A DNA stretch of 11,787 bases, from NCBI GenBank assembly GCA_002495905.1, contig DAHJ01000001.1:1-11787 (forward strand), in the 5' to 3' direction. Below the pieces are notes generated by a model. That model was not told the DNA's origin and ran no database searches. It saw only the letters and a list, made by a program, of their open reading frames with translations. Both the position numbers and the translations under genes were made by a program. The DNA comes from Thaumarchaeota archaeon UBA223 (GTDB taxonomy: Archaea > Thermoproteota > Nitrososphaeria > Nitrososphaerales > UBA57). Below, piece after piece: positions 6,536-11,787 of the stretch (positions are counted from its first letter, which is position 1; each line of letters starts with the position of its first letter).

Positions 6536-7594
6536 TTAATTTATAGTTCGTGCAATGAGTTCCTTTAGTTCTTCAAGGTTTTCGCCTGTCTTGGCAGAGA
6601 TTGTCATGATTTTCCTGGTGCCAAAGTCCTCCACCATGGCAATCTTTTCTTCCAGTTCTTCATAAGGAATTAGATCTAGTTTATTCAATGCAAATATCAT
6701 TTTACTGCGTTCTACACCCATTCTATCTAGAGTGCTTATGCAAGTACGTAGTTTGTGCTCATAATCTTCAAGATAGTCGGAAGAGTCAATGACTACTACA
6801 ACAGCATTAGTGTATAGAAGTTCTTCCAAAGTGGAATTAAAAGCTTCGATCATGTAAGCTGGAAGCTTGCCAATGAATCCTACAGTATCAGAAAGAAGGT
6901 ATGGTTCTTTTTTAATTGTAACTCTCCTTGTTTTAGTATTCAAGGTAGTGAAAAGTTCGGAGGATTCTTCAGTATTCTCTCCTGTAAGTGAATTAAATAA
7001 TGTACTTTTTCCAGATGAAGTGTAGCCAGCTAAAGAAATAGTTTTAAATCCTTGTCGGCGTCTTCCTTCCCTATGTAATTCTCGTTGTTTTCCCGCTTTA
7101 ACTAATTTAGATCTAACGGTGTTTGCACGACGTTGAATGTCTCGTGCATAAACGTCGGACTCGAAAATTCCAATGCCTTGAAATCCTGGCTTTTCCCCTT
7201 TACGGGTTAAACGAATTTTTTCTTTTGCGTGCACTCTTTCGTATACGAGCTTAGCTAACTTTACTTGCAGTAAACTTTCATCGGTTGAAGCTCGGCGTTC
7301 AAAGATGTCGAGTATGAGAGATTCTCGATCCAGTACAAGTTTATTTAATTTTGATGCAAGGTTATAATTTTGTGATGTTTTTAATATTTCATCAAAGATT
7401 ATTACATCAGGATCTAAAGCTTCTGTTACGCCAACCAACTTTTCTAATACTCCACCGCCGATTCCATACTTTGGTTTCTTCAGGAATCGTTGTCTGATTA
7501 TATGGACAATTTCATAGCCTGCTGCTTCACATAATCCCATTGCTTCCTGGAACGATTCTTCGTCTTCATATGTAATTAAAATTGCAGAAGGCAT
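6536..7594 (-). CDS. hflX: GTPase HflX
   Basis: HflX is a ribosome-associated GTPase; bacterial members split or rescue stalled ribosomes. The 352-residue product has the HflX N-terminal domain (about 1-115, with GIGGGVLEKL at 44-53, DVIIFDE at 63-69 and ILDIFERRA near 94-102), a helical arm rich in Lys and Arg (about 116-182) and a TRAFAC GTPase domain. G motifs are complete: G1 GYTSSGKST (190-198), G2 threonines near 216-217, G3 DTVG (236-239), G4 NKLD (304-307) and G5 SAK (333-335). The glycine loop usually written GPGET in bacterial HflX is replaced by GIGIFESD near 140-147. The chain ends soon after the G domain, without the extra C-terminal domain of some bacterial forms. The ATG at 7594 lies about 28 bases from a TATA-like box, so the gene probably has its own promoter. 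Confidence 0.93.
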   Translation of the reverse strand: MPSAILITYEDEESFQEAMGLCEAAGYEIVHIIRQRFLKKPKYGIGGGVLEKLVGVTEALDPDVIIFDEILKTSQNYNLASKLNKLVLDRESLILDIFERRASTDESLLQVKLAKLVYERVHAKEKIRLTRKGEKPGFQGIGIFESDVYARDIQRRANTVRSKLVKAGKQRELHREGRRRQGFKTISLAGYTSSGKSTLFNSLTGENTEESSELFTTLNTKTRRVTIKKEPYLLSDTVGFIGKLPAYMIEAFNSTLEELLYTNAVVVVIDSSDYLEDYEHKLRTCISTLDRMGVERSKMIFALNKLDLIPYEELEEKIAMVEDFGTRKIMTISAKTGENLEELKELIARTIN

Positions 7595-7616
7595 TGTTAA
7601 TTCTAGAAATTATTTA

Positions 7617-7628
7617 CTATTATACTAA
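7617..7628 (-). promoter_or_regulatory. TATA-like box of hflX
   Basis: TTAGTATAATAG on the minus strand overlaps the end of the protease gene and centres about 28 bases upstream of the HflX ATG, consistent with a leaderless message. Confidence 0.35.
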
Positions 7629-8908
7629 CTGATGCGGCATTGAGTGTCACTGAGGAATGTTACGGCAGATGCGGATGTCTCAGCGATTGAATGTTGGTTA
7701 TTCATAATAAATTTACCAAGATTGTCCTCCCAGACGACTATGTTGTCGTTTTGATTTAGAGGGTCGTTTAATCCTGAGCCCCAATTTACACCTACAAGTT
7801 CGCCATTCATGTTTACGATTGGAGACCCACTGGAGCCGCCAAAGACTGAAGGTAAGGAAAATTCGTGTTCTGAAGGAATGGTATCAGATTTACCGTTGTA
7901 TGAACCTGCAGCAATAACCCATTCACCTAATTCGCCTGGATGACCAACCAAGATTATCATTTCGTCAATGTTGGGATTAACAGTGTTGATAGGAATTGGT
8001 GTGGAAGCTACATTAATTTTAATTAGAGCAAGATCAAATTGATTTGAATTTGCGCGGTTGTTGAGATCTGCATTGCCTTCTTTAAGAACAGTACCGGTGT
8101 ATTTACTTCCGTCTGATAATTCTATTGTGACGCGGGAGTTTCCGTCTGTTACATGTGCGTTAGTGAGGATGCATCCATTATTACTTACAAAGAATCCTGT
8201 GCCGTATGAATTACGGTCGCTAACATGAACTACGCTTTTACGTATATCGTTTCCAACACGGTAAATTTCATCGCGTTGTCCTAAGATGCGTTCAGATAAA
8301 AGTAAAGACATTCTTGTGTTGTTTTTAGTTAGTACCTCATTTTCTTCAATTAGTTTTTGTTTCTGTCTATTAAGTTCGCTTTCTATATTTTCTAGATTAT
8401 TGATAGTTTGTTTTTGATCCTCTATGTTATCAGTAAGATTTGCGATTTCAGACTCTAGATTTAATGATAATTCATTTAATTCGTCGATTTCGTTTTTGTT
8501 ATTTGTAAGTTCAGTATTTAATGAATCAATAGTGGATTGTTTAGTGTTTCCTTCTTCGACAAGCTGTGAAATTTCGGTTGTTTTTACTTCTATTTCCGAT
8601 TCTAAAGAGATTTTTTGGTTATTGATATTTTCGAGTTGGGTTTCGAGTTGATTCAATATATTCATTAGATTTTCTAATGTAGATACTGCGTCGATATAGT
8701 CTTGCGTAAGAATATCTAGATCGTTTTCGAGTTGTTGGTTTTCAGTGTCTAGTTTTTGAAATGATTCTTCAAGATCTAAGAAATTTAGTGTTAATTCATC
8801 ATAATTTTCATCAAGTTTTAAATAATTTGTATTTAATTCTGTATAATTTTGATAAAGAACTATCGTTGGAGTAATTAAAATTAAACATAGAAGAATTACT
8901 TTGAGCAC
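7625..8908 (-). CDS. membrane-anchored coiled-coil trypsin-like serine protease
   Basis: The 427-residue product joins three parts. Residues 1-19 form a hydrophobic signal anchor. Residues about 22-200 are a long coiled coil, rich in Leu, Asn, Glu and Lys with near-regular heptads and no Pro or Gly-rich break. Residues about 215-400 are a trypsin-like (HtrA/DegP-type) protease domain with the triad visible: His252 in TNAHV, Asp292 in FDLALIKI and Ser360 in GGSSGSP. There is no PDZ domain after the protease, unlike DegP, so the coiled coil may take over oligomerisation or substrate presentation. The protease should face outside the membrane. Translation starts at GTG 8908, about 26 bases from a TATA-like box. 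Two cysteines (Cys246, Cys424) could pair. Substrates are unknown. Confidence 0.9.
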   Translation of the reverse strand: MLKVILLCLILITPTIVLYQNYTELNTNYLKLDENYDELTLNFLDLEESFQKLDTENQQLENDLDILTQDYIDAVSTLENLMNILNQLETQLENINNQKISLESEIEVKTTEISQLVEEGNTKQSTIDSLNTELTNNKNEIDELNELSLNLESEIANLTDNIEDQKQTINNLENIESELNRQKQKLIEENEVLTKNNTRMSLLLSERILGQRDEIYRVGNDIRKSVVHVSDRNSYGTGFFVSNNGCILTNAHVTDGNSRVTIELSDGSKYTGTVLKEGNADLNNRANSNQFDLALIKINVASTPIPINTVNPNIDEMIILVGHPGELGEWVIAAGSYNGKSDTIPSEHEFSLPSVFGGSSGSPIVNMNGELVGVNWGSGLNDPLNQNDNIVVWEDNLGKFIMNNQHSIAETSASAVTFLSDTQCRIS

Positions 8909-8928
8909 AATAATGTATATGTCTAAAT

Positions 8929-8939
8929 CAAATAAAAAG
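8929..8939 (-). promoter_or_regulatory. TATA-like box of the coiled-coil protease gene
   Basis: CTTTTTATTTG on the minus strand centres about 26 bases upstream of the GTG at 8908, in the 40-base gap after the solute-binding gene. Its spacing predicts transcription starting at the GTG itself. Confidence 0.35.
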
Positions 8940-8948
8940 TTGAACTAA

Positions 8949-9920
8949 TTATGAGAATTTTTCTTTGAGTAAATCTAAATCAGGTTGTGTGCGAGGGTAT
9001 GCATCTTTGTCAGGGAAGTAAGTAATTTCTTCGTTTGGTAAGATATTCGAAATAGAATATGTAGATTTTACGTTTTCGTTTCCTGGTACTCTAACAGTAT
9101 GAGATGAATTACCAATCATTTCCTGGCCTTCGTCAGAGAGCATAAATTCTATAAATATTTTTGATGCTTCTTTGTTTTTACCGGCTTTTGTTAAAGCAAT
9201 TGCATTTGATGTAGACATTGCTGGAAGATCTTTTAACACTAATCTTTCAACAGATCTTCCTTCTGCTTTTGCTTTGATTAAATCATGATGTAATGCATTA
9301 ACAGCTATAGGGGTTGTTCCGTCATCAACGGAATCGGTTACGTCGTCAAATAGTCCGAAGCGAACAGGATTATTTTTAGCTAATCCAGTAACGAATTGAT
9401 TCCATTTGTCTTCTCCCCACAGATCCTTGAGTTTGGTAAGCCAGTGTGCTCCAAATGTACCTAGAGTTAGATCGTGTGTGGTTAGTTTATCTTTCCATTT
9501 CGGATCAATAAGATCCATTGCTTCTTTAGGTATGTTGTCATCATGAACAATATCAGGATTATAGATCTGTACTGTAGGAATTGCTAATAATGCAATCCAA
9601 TATTGATTATAATGTTTGTATTTTGATAGAATGGAATCGTCAAAGTTGTGTTCTTCAAGTATTCCCAAGTTTTCCATTTGAAGGATTGGAGCAGTGGAAG
9701 CAATTAGAACATCTGCAGTAGTTTTGTTTTTAGAAGATTCATCCATTACAGCTTTAGCCATGGGTGGAGGAGTTCCGTAAACATATCTGCGATTGAAATC
9801 GAGTTCTATATTTGGATAGTGTTCATTGAATTTTTTTTGCCAGGGTTCAAACTCATCTATTTCTACGGTTCCATAAATACGAACCTTTCCATTGATACTA
9901 GAGTCGCTCTGCCCCGACAA
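8949..9920 (-). CDS. ABC transporter solute-binding protein family 1, without signal peptide
   Basis: The 323-residue product resembles family 1 solute-binding proteins (iron(III)-binding FbpA/FutA and thiamine-binding ThiB group). It begins almost at once with the first core strand (VRIYGTVE, 13-20), continues through the hinge-region segment TTADVLIASTAPIL (67-80) and ends with the family's C-terminal signature around KIFIEFMLSDEGQEMIG (254-270). The ligand cannot be read from the sequence. What is odd is the front: a stop codon lies nine codons upstream of the TTG at 9920, no ATG precedes it, and neither the 8 residues between nor the two other frames encode a hydrophobic signal or lipobox, which this extracytoplasmic family needs. 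An AGGT lies 8-11 bases before the TTG. It follows the PqqC/CADD-like gene by 17 bases and has no clear TATA box, so co-transcription is likely. The likely partner permease is at 4783-6483. Confidence 0.85.
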   Translation of the reverse strand: MSGQSDSSINGKVRIYGTVEIDEFEPWQKKFNEHYPNIELDFNRRYVYGTPPPMAKAVMDESSKNKTTADVLIASTAPILQMENLGILEEHNFDDSILSKYKHYNQYWIALLAIPTVQIYNPDIVHDDNIPKEAMDLIDPKWKDKLTTHDLTLGTFGAHWLTKLKDLWGEDKWNQFVTGLAKNNPVRFGLFDDVTDSVDDGTTPIAVNALHHDLIKAKAEGRSVERLVLKDLPAMSTSNAIALTKAGKNKEASKIFIEFMLSDEGQEMIGNSSHTVRVPGNENVKSTYSISNILPNEEITYFPDKDAYPRTQPDLDLLKEKFS

Positions 9921-9936
9921 TTTATGATACCTATTT

Positions 9937-10644
9937 CTATTGTTTTAGGACGGTTTCGTAGTGGACTGTATCCAAAATTATTCGATGTAAATCGAGTTTG
10001 AACATATATCCTTCCTGTAATAGAACTTTGTCCGCGTCTGTTTTTCCATATTTTTCAATGAGATTGATCATTATATTTCCGTGGACTTCGTCTGCTTCTT
10101 TGTGAGCCTCGAAGAAGTGTAGTGCTTTGTCAGGAATGAATGAATAGTGTTCTCTGAAAGCTTTCAACATTCTGTTCATCTTGAACGGTACTGTGTACTC
10201 GGAAATAGAAGCACCTACTCCAAATTGGAATGGTTTTACTCTACATGCGTCTCTGTATCCGTCTACAGCGATTTTGATAGGAGCGAATACATCAGCATTA
10301 ACTACATCGTCTTTTGATAAACCTAAACCTGCGCAAAAGTCGAGGAACATATCTGGATGTGATTGCTCTTCGTCATCTCCCATTTCTTCTTGGAGTTTTT
10401 CGAGCCACATTCCTTTGGCGTCTTTATCATCTGGTAATTTACAGAAGACGTTTGCGTCCTTTGCGGGAATACCTGCATGGAAATAATATCGGTTCTGTGC
10501 CCAGACTTTTAGTTGATCCTGTGACAACTTTCCTTCAATGAATAGTTGTTGCCATGGATGTTCATTAGGATATCTAGCTTTTCCTGCAGCTAGAATTTCG
10601 TTAAATAAACTTGATCTTGTTTCATCATATTGTGGAACTTGCAT
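9937..10644 (-). CDS. PqqC/TenA-like haem-oxygenase-fold protein, CADD-type (COG5424-like)
   Basis: The 235-residue product matches the PqqC/CADD branch of the haem-oxygenase-like helical-bundle superfamily. The signature HPWQQLFIEGKL (29-40) followed by QNRYYFHAGIPAKDANVF (50-67) is typical of PqqC relatives, not classic TenA thiaminases. Potential di-iron ligands are Glu149 and the set His181, Asp185, His188 in AHKEADEVH, with His96 and an acidic cluster at 84-93 as further candidates. The Glu-to-His gap of 32 and the H-x3-D-x2-H pattern equal those I recall for Chlamydia CADD. CADD proteins make p-aminobenzoate for folate from one of their own tyrosines; that role here is an inference. No other pqq genes are near, so PQQ synthesis is unlikely. 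The ATG at 10644 is about 26 bases from a good TATA box. Confidence 0.88.
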   Translation of the reverse strand: MQVPQYDETRSSLFNEILAAGKARYPNEHPWQQLFIEGKLSQDQLKVWAQNRYYFHAGIPAKDANVFCKLPDDKDAKGMWLEKLQEEMGDDEEQSHPDMFLDFCAGLGLSKDDVVNADVFAPIKIAVDGYRDACRVKPFQFGVGASISEYTVPFKMNRMLKAFREHYSFIPDKALHFFEAHKEADEVHGNIMINLIEKYGKTDADKVLLQEGYMFKLDLHRIILDTVHYETVLKQ

Positions 10645-10663
10645 AATATATTTGTAAATTGAG

Positions 10664-10675
10664 ATTAAATATAAG
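10664..10675 (-). promoter_or_regulatory. TATA box of the PqqC/CADD-like gene
   Basis: CTTATATTTAAT on the minus strand is close to the archaeal consensus and centres about 26 bases before the ATG at 10644, predicting a leaderless transcript that probably continues into the solute-binding gene. Confidence 0.45.
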
Positions 10676-10695
10676 AGTTGTTAGAATAATTTGAA

Positions 10696-11073
10696 TTATG
10701 ACACCAGTTTTATGAATTGAATTCCAAGGAAAAGAAATCCGATTGCAAGTATGACCGATGCGGAGATATAGAGAAAGGCGTCGGAGATTCTGTTGTTCAT
10801 AATTAGATCAAGAGCATCTAGTGAAAAAGTTGAGAATGTTGTAAATGCTCCAAGAATACCAATGGTAAAAAATTTCTGTAGTGGTTCGTTGGATATTGAG
10901 AATAGATTGAAGCTTTCTATGGCCATACCCATGAAAAACGAGCCTACCACGTTGATTATCAGGATGCTGAACGGAAAATTCGTTCCGAATATTACGGAAA
11001 TTTGGTTTCCTAGAAGATATCTTAACACAGCTCCTAATGCGCCGCCCATTGCTACTGCGATTAGAGTAATCAA
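10696..11073 (-). CDS. crcB: fluoride channel CrcB/Fluc
   Basis: This is a small dual-topology membrane channel that expels fluoride as a dimer. The 125-residue product has about four helices and the family motifs in order: GGALGAVLRY (10-19), IINVVGSFFMG (39-49, with Asn41) and GAFTTFSTF (75-83), whose Phe80 and Phe83 correspond to the phenylalanine box lining the pore, next to the central Na+-site segment. The length is normal for the family. The frame opens with TTG at 11073; the first ATG (11049) would remove half of the first helix, and TTG also has the right distance (27 bases) from the TTATAA palindrome. No fluoride riboswitch is visible in the 52-base gap to the divergent next gene. 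It stands alone, unlike tandem crcB pairs. Confidence 0.92.
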   Translation of the reverse strand: MITLIAVAMGGALGAVLRYLLGNQISVIFGTNFPFSILIINVVGSFFMGMAIESFNLFSISNEPLQKFFTIGILGAFTTFSTFSLDALDLIMNNRISDAFLYISASVILAIGFLFLGIQFIKLVS

Positions 11074-11097
11074 TAATATTCTATATTATGTTCTAAG

Positions 11098-11103
11098 TTA
11101 TAA
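11098..11103. promoter_or_regulatory. palindromic TATA box between crcB and the OB-fold gene
   Basis: TTATAA is self-complementary and lies in the 52-base gap between divergent genes. Its centre is 27 bases from the crcB TTG (11073) and 25 bases from the plus-strand ATG (11126), so a single TBP-binding site could serve both as leaderless promoters. Confidence 0.45.
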
Positions 11104-11125
11104 TGATGAGTGTGTTAATTCAAGT

Positions 11126-11485
11126 ATGAAAACAAAAACAATGAAGATTGAAGATGTATTGAAGCTTGAAGAGAATACCTGGGGAATAGATATAGAAGAA
11201 GCGGTGGTTGTTAGTGCGGGAAAATTAACTTTTGATAAATTTGCAACTTACAAGAGCAAGGGCCAGGAAATGGCGTATAAAGATCTGGAAATTGAAGATA
11301 ATACAGGTAAATGTGTTTTAAGAGTAAAAACAGGTGCGGTATCGAATGAATATATCAGTTCAATAAAAGCAGAAAGCAAAATTAAACTTACTAACGTAGG
11401 TTGGTTGGTTAATCAGAAACGACTGACTACGATGAAAAGCAGGTTTGCGGCTTCGGATATTCTACTTGATGATGAAATTAATTAA
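11126..11485 (+). CDS. small OB-fold-like (RPA-type) single-strand nucleic acid-binding protein, tentative
   Basis: The 119-residue product resembles the single OB-fold proteins related to archaeal RPA. The layout fits a five-strand barrel: EAVVVSAGKLTF (34-45), the F-A-T-Y-K-S-K-G-Q-E-M-A-Y-K-D-L-E-I-E-D stretch where RPA-type OB-folds carry a glycine turn followed by an L-x-I-x-D strand, G-K-C-V-L-R-V-K (70-77) and a closing K-I-K-L-T-N-V-G-W strand (97-105). These are seen; DNA or RNA binding is inferred. The open frame extends upstream over crcB to 10793, but that stretch is antisense to a conserved gene. ATG 11126 lies 25 bases after the TATA palindrome; a later ATG at 11141 is possible. 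No partner gene is adjacent. Confidence 0.75.
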   Translation: MKTKTMKIEDVLKLEENTWGIDIEEAVVVSAGKLTFDKFATYKSKGQEMAYKDLEIEDNTGKCVLRVKTGAVSNEYISSIKAESKIKLTNVGWLVNQKRLTTMKSRFAASDILLDDEIN

Positions 11486-11490
11486 TAATA

Positions 11491-11540
11491 TGATAAAAAT
11501 TCAACTTAGATATTCGTGTGTAAATATCTAAAAATTATCA
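11491..11540. repeat. interrupted inverted repeat between the OB-fold and peroxiredoxin genes
   Basis: A perfect 9-base inverted repeat, TTAGATATT (11506-11514) and AATATCTAA (11523-11531), encloses an 8-base loop. Outside it, TGATAA (11491-11496) and TTATCA (11535-11540) form a second pair of arms after an asymmetric bulge. It starts 6 bases after the OB-fold stop and ends about 10 bases before the peroxiredoxin TATA box, so it could be a dyad operator for a dimeric regulator of the peroxiredoxin gene or a 3'-end structure. Confidence 0.5.
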
Positions 11541-11550
11541 AATATCATAA

Positions 11551-11560
11551 AATATATTAT
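11551..11560 (+). promoter_or_regulatory. TATA box of the peroxiredoxin gene
   Basis: AATATATTAT centres about 26 bases before the ATG at 11582, the same spacing seen at most genes here, and predicts a leaderless transcript. Confidence 0.45.
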
Positions 11561-11581
11561 TAGTAAAGGGTAGATTGTTGT

Positions 11582-11787
11582 ATGCTTAAAGAAGGAGACA
11601 AAGCCCCAAGTTTCAACATGGCTACAAATACTGGTGAAAAAGTAAGTCTATCCAAATTAAAAGGAAAGAAAGTGGTTCTTTATTTTTATCCTCGTGATGA
11701 CACTCCAGGATGTACTAAAGAAGCTTGTGGATTCAGGGATGATTTTTCAAAATACAAAAGAGCTGGAGCAGTTGTGATCGGTGTTTC
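11582..11787 (+). CDS. bcp: thioredoxin-dependent peroxiredoxin, PrxQ/BCP type (3' end beyond window)
   Basis: Peroxiredoxins of this type reduce hydrogen peroxide and organic peroxides in the cytosol and are recycled by thioredoxin. The window ends after 68 complete codons, so less than half of the usual 150 or so residues is present. The visible part is diagnostic: LKEGDKAPSF at the start, the GKKVVLYFYPRDDTPGCT active-site segment (28-45) with peroxidatic Cys44, and Cys49 five residues later in KEACGFRD, the resolving-cysteine position of PrxQ/BCP enzymes. The missing C-terminal half should hold the conserved active-site Arg. The ATG at 11582 follows its TATA box by about 26 bases, and the inverted repeat just upstream is a possible oxidative-stress operator. 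Confidence 0.93.
   Translation, partial: MLKEGDKAPSFNMATNTGEKVSLSKLKGKKVVLYFYPRDDTPGCTKEACGFRDDFSKYKRAGAVVIGV

Noticed and set aside
8424..8651. Plus-strand frame opposite the coiled coil
   Set aside because: Its Ser/Phe-rich sequence is the expected antisense of a Glu/Asn/Leu coiled coil.
10181..10541. Two plus-strand frames (75 and 101 codons) opposite the PqqC/CADD-like gene
   Set aside because: They lie antisense to a strongly conserved domain and have no promoter or recognisable domain.
9937..10644. TenA thiaminase II or true PqqC
   Set aside because: The NRYYFHAGIPAKDA motif favours PqqC/CADD over TenA, and no other pqq genes are near, so neither specific function was assigned.
10793..11125. 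Long N-terminal extension of the OB-fold gene
   Set aside because: It runs antisense through crcB; the TATA box and the ATG at 11126 give a normal-sized protein.
11074..11125. Fluoride riboswitch before crcB
   Set aside because: The gap to the divergent gene is only 52 bases of mostly A/T and the predicted crcB transcript is leaderless, so there is no room for the aptamer.

Overview
The window most resembles a chromosomal segment of a low-GC archaeon, and probably a marine ammonia-oxidising member of the Nitrososphaerota (Nitrosopumilales-like). The grounds are an archaeal Sec61-beta subunit, a DUF2070 membrane protein, an archaeal-type GlmM/phosphomannomutase, an archaeal HflX, TATA boxes in place of bacterial -35/-10 promoters, and start codons lying about 25 to 28 bases from those boxes, as expected for leaderless mRNAs. 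The phylum is an inference from gene content; no rRNA or tRNA gene is visible.

Layout. 1-327 (minus): the N-terminal part of a Lys/Arg/Ala repeat protein resembling a histone H1 tail, running off the window. 328-601: AT-rich divergent promoter region. 608-2599 (plus): secG/Sec61-beta, then a large DUF2070 protein. 2600-3412 (minus): a membrane-anchored exported protein of unknown function, whose stop codon abuts that of DUF2070. 3473-4780 (plus): phosphoglucosamine/phosphomannomutase. 4783-10644 (minus): a fused two-domain ABC permease, HflX GTPase, a coiled-coil trypsin-like protease, an ABC solute-binding protein and a PqqC/CADD-like haem-oxygenase-fold protein. 10696-11073 (minus): a CrcB/Fluc fluoride channel. 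11126-11485 (plus): a small OB-fold-like protein. 11582-end (plus): a PrxQ/BCP peroxiredoxin, truncated by the window.

How the genes relate. Most are ordinary housekeeping or envelope functions with their own promoters and no long operon. The solute-binding protein and the permease look like parts of one importer for iron(III), thiamine or a similar small ligand. They are separated by two unrelated genes and no ATPase gene is present. The solute-binding gene is the odd one: it follows the PqqC/CADD-like gene by 17 bases, starts with TTG and has no signal peptide in any frame.

The points most worth a second look are the repeat protein, the PqqC/CADD-like protein whose candidate metal ligands have CADD-like spacing, the leaderless solute-binding gene product, the fused coiled-coil protease, the ambiguous glmM start at an A7 tract, and two palindromic TATA boxes that each appear to drive a divergent gene pair. 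I do not see a clearly new multi-gene system such as a defence island, CRISPR array or mobile element.
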